DNA from: Ehretia macrophylla
Lineage: Eukaryota; Streptophyta; Magnoliopsida; Boraginales; Ehretiaceae
Length of the DNA stretch: 64,000 bases
Direction of reading: 5' to 3'
Assembly: GCA_037974665.1 (NCBI GenBank)
Contig: CM075773.1
Span: 48,562,080 to 48,626,079, forward strand
Of the stretch, positions 11,764 through 22,079 are shown one piece after another; positions within the stretch are counted from its first letter, which is position 1; each line of letters opens with the position of its first letter. Position numbers and translations under genes: made by a program. Under the pieces are notes generated by a model. It did no database searches. It saw only the letters and a program-made list of their open reading frames with translations, and was not told the DNA's origin.

Positions 11764-12153
11764 GGCTCTGTTTGTTTGTCGTAAAATAATTTATTTGTGT
11801 AATGTTTTTTTAAAAAATAAAATATTTTACAGGGCTCTGTTTGTTTGTCGTAAAATAACTTGTTAGAAGAAAATATTTTTTCTAAAAATAGATTACTGAA
11901 AAATATTTTCTGGTGTTTGGATGTATCGTGAATTTTGTAAAATATTTTTTTCTCCCAAAGTCCAGTAAAACATTTTACAAAATTTTGTACTAGCTGTAAT
12001 TGTTGACCGGAAAATATTTTACGGTTGACTAATTTTACGGTGTTACCAAACACCGTAAAATTTTAAAAAAAGTAGCTGCAATTTTTGACTTTAAAATATT
12101 TTACGATTGACTAATTTTTTAGTATTACCAAATACAGGCAAACAAACGGAGCC
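11764..12153. mobile_element. MITE with GGCTCTGTTTGTTTG termini (hAT-like), X1 only
   Basis: The left end GGCTCTGTTTGTTTG at 11764 is the near-complement of CAAACAAACGGAGCC ending at 12153. The interior repeats the palindrome GTAAAATATTTTAC-like words, and a second internal copy of the left end lies at about 11835. The sister segment has only GACATCAAAAGAC where this element sits. No clean 8-bp target duplication is visible, so the family call is tentative. Confidence 0.7.
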
Positions 12154-12173
12154 CAAAAGACAGCCTAGCTCCC

Positions 12174-12243
12174 AACTTGCAATTATCATTAAACCAGTCA
12201 TTTGCTACAACTTGCAATTATCATTAAACCAGTCATTTGCTAC
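12174..12243. repeat. 35-bp tandem duplication
   Basis: AACTTGCAATTATCATTAAA with its following 15 bases occurs twice in a row, at 12174 and 12209. The sister segment has a single copy near 54039. Confidence 0.8.
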
Positions 12244-12859
12244 ATTGATAACTAGGGACGGAGTTAAAAATTTAATATTAGAAGATAAAAATATTTTTTT
12301 TTACTAATTTTACATAATTTTTTATAAAAAAAAAATCGATAATTTTTTAACGATATTACATAAATATTTTTTAAAAACTTAAAAACCTTAGGCCCCGATT
12401 TCCCCTGATGTTTACCCTGACAATCAAAGATTTCGATAAATATCCCCCAAACGTACGTACGCGGGAACATAAACTTAAATGAGAAAGAGGTAAATACTAG
12501 TTGTGACCGATCAAAATCTCCTGGTCCTGAAAGAGACATGAAAGGATTGCGAATGTTAATGGTAGGGAATACACAAACAGGCAACAAATTGGATGCGTGA
12601 CCTACCTTATCCAAAAACCATGATTAATTGTTGCAACGAATTTGGTTTCTCTCATTCCGTGTTATTTCATTTTTAAAATGAGGTGAGTTATACGTTGTCA
12701 AATTTGATATTTTAAATCTCTTCCATTCATTTTAAAAGATAAAAAAATAAAAAAGTAAAAAAGGTGAAAAAATAAATTTCAAAATGGGTAGTTAAAATTA
12801 AAAAAAAATTAAATCTAATAGCTTATAATTCACCTTATTTAAAAAATAAGAGAATAAAA

Positions 12860-13041
12860 GAAAGCATTCTATTTTTTTTTTTTGTCAAACAGGTCATACT
12901 ATATTGCCATTAACAAGGTTAACATCCCGCATTACAAGAGAGAAACATAATTAAGGACGATCTCCATCTTCATTAAAAGTTTAAAAGAGATATTAGTGGC
13001 TAAAAAAAGAGGTAAACTACCTATTCTATGAAAGCATCCTA
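12860..13041 (-). mobile_element. short LINE/SINE 3' end with 12-bp target duplication
   Basis: GAAAGCATTCTA (12860-12871) and GAAAGCATCCTA (13030-13041) flank a 158-bp insert that starts with a T-run on + (an A-tail on -) followed by GTCAAACAGG. This is the signature of target-primed reverse transcription. The insert is too short to classify as LINE or SINE. The sister copy has it at about 54702-54905. Confidence 0.72.
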
Positions 13042-15167
13042 ATCCATCCGCACCAAATGTATCCATATGGTTTCCTAAGAGATGTCCTTCTCTCATTCTG
13101 TACCTTTTTGTTTGGTTCTGACTGCGGTAAGCAAAAGTTCGTCCGACATGGAAATGTAGTTTTACTCCATTTGATTCTTGGAAAATTCATATTAAGGCTA
13201 AAGGAATGAGAAATAAAAGTAGAAGATTTTTTTCAATATTAAACGGATAATTATTCTTTTCAAATAGGCTTAATAACTAATCTTTAAAACCATAAATCTT
13301 AAAAATGCCCACATATTTAAGAAAAAATTGGGGGAAGCGGATGTGCATCCTTCACTGATCCTTATGTATATCCGTCCATGATTGTAAGAAAAGAAAACTA
13401 AGAATAACAACAAATCAAATAATCGCTAAAATTTATAAACCAAAAGTCGAACCCATTTAAATTATTTTTTTTCAAAATCGTAGCGGAAACCTGACGGGTT
13501 TAAATTTTTTTTACCAAATCCAATCCGATAACGATTTAAAAACCTGCAGGCAACCGCTCTGACCAGTTAATGAATAAAAAAAATTAGTAAAAAACCTAAA
13601 AATGTTTTAGAAACCTCTAAAATAAATACATAATTAAATTTTAAATTAGAAAAATAAAATTTAAATATTAAGAACACTTATAAAATAAAATGAAAAAAAA
13701 ATTAATAAAAGCAAAGATGATAAAATACAAAATAAACCACACAATATGATATTTTTCTATAAATAAATGACCAATCTTATTAAAATAAAAAATGAAAAAA
13801 TATATATTTTTGTCCATTAACAAGCTTAAACCAATCTAAACATAATAGAAGCATTGAACAAAAAGTTTCTACTAAGAAGTTATCATACTTCCATCAAATT
13901 ATTATTTTCTTAAATATTATATTAAATTATTATTTTCTTAAACATTATATATTATATGTGTATGTATACATATATATAAATATTTTAATCAATTTATTTT
14001 TTACTAACTTAATAATCCAGTTTGTTTCGAGTTTTTTTAGTTGCTATTACCAAATCCTATCGGACTATTGATCGATAATCACTTATAAAAATTGAACCCT
14101 TATGGATACCCCCATCGATCTCGTAAATGACTTTGTAATCGGGTTAGATATTCATCGAACTCAAATTTGAACCCTACCCATTGTCATCCCTAAAGAAAAC
14201 AAAATTAGAGTTCTTTTTCCCTAAAATCAAGAGGGATTTAATCTAAGATGTAACAAAATTGTAAACACTCTTTCTTATACTAGAAACAAATAAAGAATGA
14301 ATTCTTTAACTACATGTATTTATTGACTGAAAAAAACTACATGTATTTGAAAACAATGTCATGAATTTAGACATTATAATCATGTAAACGTACATCGATA
14401 CATTGACTATAAGGTTTTCTTAAACTAAGAATTGATAGTAGTTTTGTATTTCATTGAACTTCAAATTAATCTAGTTGAATCTCTCATCTTTAATTGTTCG
14501 CAAAGCATTTAAAAATCCTGGGGCTACTTTCTTGTATTGTGACAAAAAAATTGTAGTGTCATTGATCCTTGAGTGCTTCCTTGCATGACACCTATTTCAA
14601 ATGTTATGTATCATCATCAACGTACTTCAACTTCATCTTGTGAACACACTGTCATATTGTCAGTGATCTCATCTATGTTCAAAATCTCTGTATTTGTATC
14701 ATTTTCACTGTGAAAATTCAAGATGTGGTTTTCATGTATGTTTTACGGTACCCCTAACTCATTGATTACGACCCCTAATTTATTAACGAGGTCTCTATTT
14801 AGGGGTTTATCAAAAGTCTTAGAGGTCATGTTTTTCATGAATTGTATCTTTTAATGAGAAAAATTGTAATATGTTTACTATTAAATCAAAAATTTTAAAA
14901 TATCTTTAAAATGGTTATATTGTATATAACTTATTTTGCTAATTCAACAAGTATTTATTTCATTACACCACAAAAAGAAGTTGGTGGTAGTCGACATTTA
15001 CAAGCAGAAACATCACTTTACATGTCAATACATGAGATCAAACTCGAAACTAGGCAAGAATAACAGTTAAATTTGTTATCTTTTAATTAACATTTTTGCC
15101 TGTACTCATATTTATTCGGAGGTGAGCTATTCGACTTGACGTCACTCCCCTATCATCTGTTCTAATA
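13042..15167. other. AT-rich non-coding DNA of segment X1
   Basis: More than 2 kb with no recognisable gene, RNA or complete element. All long frames are absent and the DNA is very AT-rich. It aligns throughout with 54906-57077. Confidence 0.7.
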
Positions 15168-15179
15168 GACGAAATTTAT

Positions 15180-15560
15180 CACGTGACTCAAAACAGTCCC
15201 CTCCAACTTGCTGGCAATCTTTCAAAGAAACACTGCACCCTGCAATAAAATTCAACAAGTTTGAAATTTTAATAACGAGAAACTCATTAAAAATAGAATT
15301 ATATTGAATTTACATTAAGGTTTTTAACTCTATGATGTAACACACATATTTTAAAATATTATAAACTGTATAATGTAATAATGCATTCAAACGCATATTT
15401 TTCAAAGTTACAAACTATGGTGGTACACCCCAACGTTAACCCATGTTCTAAATTATTAAAAAATCAAATAATATTTGAAATGAGAGGGCACTGAGTTATA
15501 TTATTTAACATATGAGTAAGTTCATGAACCTTTTTCCTCAGATTAAACCTATATAAACCC
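15180..15560 (+). promoter_or_regulatory. promoter of IXa ERF copy 1, with G-box and TATA separated by an insertion
   Basis: A CACGTG G-box lies at 15180-15185 and a TATA box (CTATATAAAC) at about 15549-15558. The bases after the G-box, through CTGCAATAAAATTCAA near 15250, match the promoters of the two other IXa copies, as does AGTTCATGAACC just before the TATA box. Between them about 260 bases (roughly 15259-15518) have no counterpart there. As a result the G-box to TATA distance is about 370 bp here against about 105 bp in the other copies. Confidence 0.7.
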
Positions 15561-15702
15561 TATACACCCCATACACTCTTCGCCTCAAGAACTTGTATCT
15601 TTCTCTTGAACATAAAATTCAGTTTCAAGCGACACAGCCTCGACAAAGAAAAGATATTACTTAAAAGTCTCCAGTTTTTGTTGAATTATATATTCAACAA
15701 CA

Positions 15703-16386
15703 ATGAATACTAATGGTGATTATAATTCTGATCTTGCTTTTCTTGAATCAATAAGGCAATATTTGCTTGATGATCAATTTGAAGCTCCGGAAACAAATGC
15801 TAGCACAATGTACTGCAAAAGCAACAACTTGTTTCCTTGCTTGACTGACAGTTGGGGAGAGCTTCCATTAAACGAGAATGACTCAGAAGACATGGTGCTT
15901 TACGGGGTCTTTCATGACGCTGTTAGTGCAGGGTAGCTTCCATCAACAACCGCCAACATCACTGTAAAAGCTGAGCCTGAAATGAGCTTTGAATCCCTGG
16001 TGGTGGCGGTACCGGAGACGGTGGCAGTGATGGCGGAGGAAACCGTGTTACCGCCGCCTGTAAAGAATTACAGGGGAGTAAAGAGGCGACCGTGGGGAAA
16101 GTTCGCGGCAGAGATAAGGGACCCGGCAAAGAATGGGGCCCGCGTGTGGCTCGGGACATTTGGGACAGCGGAGGATGCAGCATTGGCCTATGACCGGGCA
16201 GCGTATCGCATCCGCGAGTCACGTGCGTTGCTTAACTTTCCGCTCAGGATTAATTCTGGCGAGCCTGAGCCGGAGAGTGTTAGGGTTAGGTCAAGGAGGT
16301 CATCCATGTCGCCTGATTCCTCATCCTCCTTGTCGGAGAATGGATCACCGAAGAAGAGGCAAAAGGCAGTGAAAGTGGTGGCATGA
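15703..16386 (+). pseudogene. ERF group IXa transcription factor, copy 1, with in-frame stop
   Basis: From the ATG at 15703 the frame gives the IXa N-terminus ([15 protein letters not shown], then [20 protein letters not shown]) and stops at TAG 15934-15936, codon 78, where copies 2 and 3 have TGG (Trp). The same frame is open again to TGA at 16384-16386. From the next methionine (15982) it encodes 134 residues with an AP2 domain ([20 protein letters not shown] to [10 protein letters not shown]) and the SPKKRQK basic tail. One nonsense change therefore separates a 77-residue N-terminal peptide from an AP2-bearing remainder. Within AP2, the usual Arg of YRGVR is Lys, at a DNA-contacting position in the AtERF1 structure, and RIRGSRA has become RIRESRA. 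Family members bind GCC boxes in ethylene/jasmonate signalling. Either a pseudogene or, if re-initiation occurs, a truncated DNA-binding protein. Confidence 0.9.
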
Positions 16387-17036
16387 AGGGTAAAGGTTAA
16401 CATTATATTTTGTTTAAGTGACACTTGTTACGTAAGATGCCTGAAATTTGGATAATGTAGATTTTGAAGTCTAAGTAACGTGTACTACCTTCTTGACCTA
16501 TAGCTACGAGTGGCCATGTTCGGATCCCAAGTGTAGGGGTAGGTAGGGGCCGAGGTAAAAAGCACAAAAAGAAAATTATAATTAGGGTGAATAGCATATC
16601 GGTCATTTGTGTTACATTAAAAGTGCGCATAAAATCATGTGTTATGAAAAGTAGCAGTTATCCCCCTGTGTTTTATACGAATGTTACACATTACATCCCG
16701 TCATTTAAATACCCATTATAGTTAACGAAAATGGTAATACATGCGCGTGGCTCTCGTCTATAATATATTTGATGTTTAGAAATTTATTTGAATGGACAAA
16801 AATACCCTTCAAGCACTTCATAACTGCCTCTGACCCCATTTTTGCACTCAAACAAATCTGAAACAAGAGAAAAACTCCATTTTTTCACAACCTTTTATCT
16901 GAAGCTTCGACAAGAAAAGAATAACGTCATTTGTTTATTCTCCACTCTCTTGCGCTAGCTTTTCAATACTTCATGGTGAGTGTTTAAAATTTATTACTCT
17001 TGTTATTTTTTTGATTTCAAATTTATGGTTATAGTA

Positions 17037-17465
17037 ATGGGTCATAATAATTTTATGAAGGATTCAAGATTGTCAAGCATGACCGGTAGAAGTTCAACTA
17101 ATATTGAGCTAGACTTGCGCTATTTGAATAGAAGATGCTATTGTCGAAGATTAGCGGATATCCGTGTCGTTGCAGATTGGAATAAGGATAGCTTCAGTTG
17201 TTTATACTTCACTTGTCAAAATCGAAAATGCAGATTTTTTAGTTGGTGTAATCCAAATGTAACAAGGTGGTTTCTTAGTGGATTACTTGTTCTTCCAAAT
17301 GTTCCACATGTGCTGGGTAATAGAATGGGTGAGAATGAAGAAGTCGACGATGGAGAAGAGGTCATGTGCCCCTCGAGAAAATATAACACCGGTGGTGAAG
17401 AGGTTAGGTGCAAAGTTGTCATGGTCCGTCGACTTCAACCCAAGAAAATAAAGATGTTGAGCTGA
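17037..17465 (+). CDS. GRF-type zinc-finger protein carried by the MULE
   Basis: The frame begins at ATG 17037 (MGHNNFMKDSR) and ends at TGA 17463-17465, giving about 142 residues. The segment CYCRRLADIRVVADW, then FTCQNRKCRFFSWCNP, matches the GRF zinc finger: paired Cys, a second Cys pair and the FFxW signature. The C-terminal half is acidic then basic, without further known domains. It runs opposite to the transposase of the same element. An upstream ATG followed by a GTGAGT-like donor near 16973 suggests a possible small first exon, so the start is uncertain. GRF fingers bind single-stranded nucleic acid in other proteins. Whether this is an element accessory gene or a captured host fragment cannot be decided here. 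Confidence 0.6.
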   Translation: MGHNNFMKDSRLSSMTGRSSTNIELDLRYLNRRCYCRRLADIRVVADWNKDSFSCLYFTCQNRKCRFFSWCNPNVTRWFLSGLLVLPNVPHVLGNRMGENEEVDDGEEVMCPSRKYNTGGEEVRCKVVMVRRLQPKKIKMLS

Positions 17466-18149
17466 TGAAGATGAAGAAACAACTTGTTTGGTGTCGTATC
17501 TTTTGTGCTTTTGTAATTGGTTAATTTGTTTCTTTTATGTTCAAGTGAGAGGTTACAATATGAGTTGTTAAGTTGATGTTTGTAATGAATGAAGTTTTAT
17601 GTTAATCTATGTTTGCTGTATGTTGAAGTTTATGTTTTAGAACTGGCCTGTCGGATATTTTTAATGTAACAAATGCGCACATATGAAATAAAAATGGTGC
17701 AATTTACCCCCTATGTTATGTAAAAATGGTGCAGATTACCCCTTTTGTAAAAAAAATGGCACAGATTACCCCCTGTGTATGTAAAAAAAATGGTGCATGC
17801 CGCCTCTACAATTAACACTTCCTTGTTAACTAACATAATTACACAACAAATCATAATAAAAAATGGCCAGCACATAGTCAATATATAGATTCCTTTTATA
17901 ACGACATCACATAATCTCATACATTCTACACAAAAATAAACAACATCACATACACCAAAGTTGTCTGCCATATAACAGCATCAAAGGGACCACATGGGTC
18001 AACATCCAAAAATCATAAACATATCCACCAAAGTTGTCTAAAGTGTATCATGCAAAACCCATAAAGACAGCCATATGGGTCAACATTCAAAAACCATAAA
18101 CACATCAAAGTTATTTACAGCTGTTAACTAATAGTTAGCAAAAAGCCAC

Positions 18150-20440
18150 AAACGCATTCATTTCTCTATTTCACTTTTCTTTTTCTTCTTTATGTTTTCT
18201 ATGACTTCATCAACTGTTGCTTTCCTTGAACGGAGCACACGAGAACTTGTTTCATCAACTGTAGCAACTTGTGTGGCTGTGGTAATAGCGGCAGTGGCAA
18301 TAACAACAGGAGTAGAAGCAGCTTGTATGGCTGAGGTTGAATTAATAGGTACGCTAGAGGGTATTCTTCTCAAGCTAGATTTAGTAAATCTAGTGACACC
18401 AAGCAAAGCATCATTTCGGAAACTTGTATATCCACTGCCTGAAGGTTCATCTTTTTATCCCAATTCCTTGTTTTGGTTAGCTCTTTGTCTTGTTCTTGGT
18501 CTTAGGGGTAGTTAAGCATGAGATGCAACTGATTGTTGTGTAGATAAGGCTTGATGAAAAAAAATCCAGATAAATAAAACATTAAATGTATTTATGAGTT
18601 AAATTGCAAACATCATATTAGCATTCTTACCTCATGTAGCTTAGATTTGGGATGAATTGGATTACGACATGATTTATTGTTATGCCTCCTTTCAAAGCAC
18701 CTCTGGCATGTGTGTGTAAGACCCTTCCTTGTTGATATAGGACGAGGTGGTATGTTGGCACTTGATGTATTGACATTTGACGTATTGGCACTTGATCCAT
18801 TATTCTCCTCAAGAGCCTTTCTCCTTGCTTTTTTGGGCCCCCTAACCCTTTTCTTAAACAATGAAGGCTTAAATTAATCACCATCTGTTTCATCATAATC
18901 ATGCATACCAGGCATTGGGTACACCATGAATTGATAGGTCTTCATGTATGTCTCCTTGGAGTAACATGGATCAATGTATTGTTCAATGTCCTTTCTGAAT
19001 CTATTGATACAAGCCAGTGCATGTATGCACGGATAACCTTGCAGCTAAAACATCCCACAGTTCCAATATTTTGTGTCCAAGTCAACTGTATACTGCATCC
19101 TACCACTCACAACCTCATACTTTTCATCTCCACTCATATTAACACTCTAATCTTTTGCCTTAATCTTCTTCATGATATTTAGGCATATTGAACCACAAAA
19201 CTTTTCTATCCCCTGCTTTTTGATATGAAACCAATTCATAAGCCTACCTCGTATCATCTCAAACATAGTGATAATAGGCTTGTCCCTCGCATCAAGAATG
19301 TAATTGACTCTATACATTTGGTCGTCACTCTGTTGCTCTCATTTTTCACAAATCCCAATTCAAAACCAGCCCTAATTGAACAATCCTTCAATACTTGTCT
19401 GAATTCATGTACATTTTTTAATGTCATACCCTCTGTAATTTCAATTTAGACATGTCAACACCCTGTCGAAATACTGAGAATTCATTTTCATTTCCCTCTC
19501 CTTCATCAAAGACAACACATCTTTTAATGCATCCTCACCCTCATCCTCAAACATGTCACTATACTACATCTTTTCTTGATCACCACAGTAGTACACTTAG
19601 GCTGCATGCTATTAGTTTGTTCTCCCTTCTTCAATCTACTTCTCAGAGCAATATATTTTTCTCTTAATGTTTGGGTATCACATTTGTTGACATCAAAGAT
19701 GTCATCATCATCGATATCCCCAATGTCTTCAAACATCCAATTAGGAGTATCTGATTCAGCATCAGATACATCATATTCATCATTAACAGGAGGAACATAG
19801 TCTTCATCTTCTGAGGATTCATTTTCCGAATCCCTTTGTTCTATATCTTTACCATCTGTTATCACACATTTCCCTTTTTCTTTGCCTTAGCCTATAGAAA
19901 CTAGCTTTTTCTGCTCTCTCATCCTCAACCTGCTCAATCACATTTACCCCCTCTACATGGTCAACCACATATGTCCCCTCTACATGCTCTATCCCATTTA
20001 CCCCCTCTATATGGTCAGCCCCATCTTCCCCCTCTACATGCTCTATCCCATCTACCCCTCATTCAGGCCTCTGCAATTCCCCTTGAGTATTTATGACATG
20101 AAAATATTTGTTTGCTCCTCTATGTATATGTCACTATAAGGCCAGTCCTTGAACACTCTTGCAATCTCCCTGATGCTACTATCCCCATCTATAAGTCTAA
20201 GGCCATTCTCAAGGGAATAATTTGGTAGTAGATAATACATAATTAAATTCTTTTTGTTTTCCCCATCTTATTGTACATATCAACAAAGTCAAAAGTGTAT
20301 AACTTATCTAGTTTATAATAATTGAATGTCTGACATCTGCCCTTCCCTCCCCTATATATTACCTCAAGTTCATGTACTATATGGCCAAATGCCAACACTT
20401 TAAACTCAATACTCCCATCTATATCATCCATTCTGCAAAA
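18150..20440 (-). pseudogene. MURA-type MULE transposase lacking its catalytic core
   Basis: Reading right to left on -: a PB1-like start (MDDIDGSIEFKVLAFGH, YRGGKGRCQTFNYYKLDKLY; about 20240-20431), a repeat-rich acidic region (19930-20060), more acid stretch (NESSEDEDYVPPVNDEYD; 19750-19865), a MuDR N-terminal part (EGMTLKNVHEFRQVLKDCSI; about 19370-19450), then at once the post-catalytic ILDARDKPIITMFEMIRGRL (about 19230-19300), a SWIM finger (GYPCIHALACINRF; about 19000), and a CCHC knuckle (CQRCFERRHNNKSC; about 18670-18720). An intron donor follows HE near 18632. The DDE core expected between the MuDR part and ILDARDK is missing, and several stops are present, so it is not functional. 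Confidence 0.83.
19930..20060 (-). repeat. coding minisatellite in the MULE transposase
   Basis: A unit of about 20 bases (CCCTCTACATGCTCTATCCC and variants on +) is repeated some six times. On - it encodes alternating VEGVNGIEHVEG-like peptides in the acidic linker between the PB1-like and MuDR parts. Confidence 0.65.
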
Positions 20441-21481
20441 TACAATAGGAACACGACTATATTCAAATCAAATATGCCAAAATCATCTAGGAACATAACA
20501 GAAAAGACAGGGTTAATCTTGCATAGTAATATGCACTAGTTTCATAACTTCGTATTGTACAGAGTCATTCAAAACAAGTATTTAATGCTATACCCAAACA
20601 CAGCTATATTCAAGTCAAAGAAGCCAATAATAATGTATACTATAATCCACCAATCAAGTATTCAATGTTATACTTTTTCACTCATTCAACTGACATGGTT
20701 AAAGATGTCAGTTTTACACATGCCATCGAATAGCAACACACCCATGACTTTATGATATTTTTAAAATGAAAAAGACAACACCGACTATTAATTTAGGGGA
20801 CCACACTGAAAAAACTAACATAATAGGACAAACCCTAACATAGTGTATATATAATATCGAACAAAGAGTTGCGATAATCTTGCAAAGATTCGCGAATACA
20901 GAAAAGCCAACCACATATATAGGTGAACAGATTCACGAAAAAAAGACAACAACTTCGTGAAAAATAGAACAACAGATTCGCAAAAAAGAACAACAGACTC
21001 GAGATAATCGAACAAAATAACATGTGTTTGCTTTCAATTTTAGTCATGATAGGACAACATATTTGCAAAAAAAACAAAATAGAGTGCACCTCAATAGATT
21101 AATCCGCGATAATATCAATAATCCAACAAAGATGCTTCAACACCAACTGTTTTGCACAAAAAATCGGGGATCTAATTAGATTTTTTTGAGTTCTCTCTTT
21201 AGAATATGAGAGATTCTATCTCTCTAGGGCTTTTTTAATCGTATACAATAAGCTTATCTGATTTGGTAAAGAGCCATGAGTGTGTGTCTTATTATTTAAA
21301 TGAGGGTATTAGTGTCTTTTCACAAAAATCGTTACTTTGAACTAACAGAGTTTGATTTTGGGCGAGTATACAACATTCTTACAAAACACAAGGGGTTATA
21401 TGCTACTTTTCATAACACAGGGTTTATAGTGCATATTTCGCAAAATACAGGGGCGTAAACTATATTTCACTCTTATAATTA

Positions 21482-22079
21482 TTGTTAAGCCAAAGTAAGA
21501 AATGCATTTTTAATCTTTTAGATATGTATTACATGTAAACTCTTAGTTGAAATGAAATTTGTGTTTTTTAACTTTTAATTGTGGTCTTGTAAGATTTTGT
21601 AAGCAAGTGCCTACTTGACTTCCAATTTGACTTGTTTTTATTTTTATTTTATTTTTTCACTTCTTTTTCTCCTCATTTTTCTGTTTAAGAACTGCACTTC
21701 TATTTATTTATTTCTCATTTTCCATTTTGTATTTCTTTTTACTCTTTCATATGTTCATCTTCTTCTTCTTCTTCACAATACCCACATGCCCACACAATAC
21801 CCACATACACATACACAAATCTTAAGAAAAAAGGAAGATGTTACAAAGAGCCTTAGAGCACTTAAGAAAATGGAAAACAACATCAAATCTTCATCTTCCC
21901 CTATAGTTGAGGACAATCAACTATTAGTGTTAATCAAGTTGCTAAGAGAAGTAGTTGCTATTACAATTTTAGTCATTGATCTCAAAGCTAATGCTCATGA
22001 TGAGAAAAAAATAGTAATTTTGATTTCTGTTAGTAGAATTTTTCAAAAGGTGTAATGGAAACTTTAATAGAATTTTTAA
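21482..22079. other. short spacer between two MULEs, no convincing gene
   Basis: An open frame covers 21615-22055, but its first half is T-rich low complexity and the rest (MENNIKSSSSPIVEDNQLLV onward) resembles no family I recognise. Part of it may be the old 3' flank of IXa copy 1, split by the MULE insertion. Confidence 0.4.

Larger units (their letters stand above)
8625..15167. repeat. segment X1: first copy of a long duplicated segment (sister at 51013-57077)
   Basis: From 8625 the sequence matches 51013 onward, collinearly and nearly base for base, until TAATA at 15163-15167, which corresponds to 57073-57077. Length differences come mainly from an inserted MITE (11764-12153), a 136-bp tandem duplication (11191-11462) and a 35-bp duplication (about 12174-12243) present only here, and from a TA expansion present only in the sister. 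No host gene lies in it. It carries LINE remnants and AT-rich DNA. Confidence 0.95.
16585..21472 (-). mobile_element. Mutator-like element (MULE) with long TIRs and 9-bp target duplication
   Basis: TTATAATTA occurs immediately outside both ends, at 16576-16584 and 21473-21481. The termini, GGGTGAATAG on the left and the complement of a GAGTGAAATA on the right, open TIRs of about 110 bp that share GTGTTATGAAAAGTAGCA and CTTGTGTTTT-like words. Inside, the - strand carries a decayed MURA-type transposase (about 18150-20440) and the + strand carries a GRF zinc-finger frame (17037-17465). The element sits just 3' of IXa ERF copy 1. A 9-bp duplication and long TIRs are diagnostic of MULEs. Confidence 0.93.

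Noticed and set aside
21615-22055. Frame of 146 codons between the two MULEs
   Set aside because: First half is T-rich low complexity and the second half has no recognised family. Not enough to call a gene.
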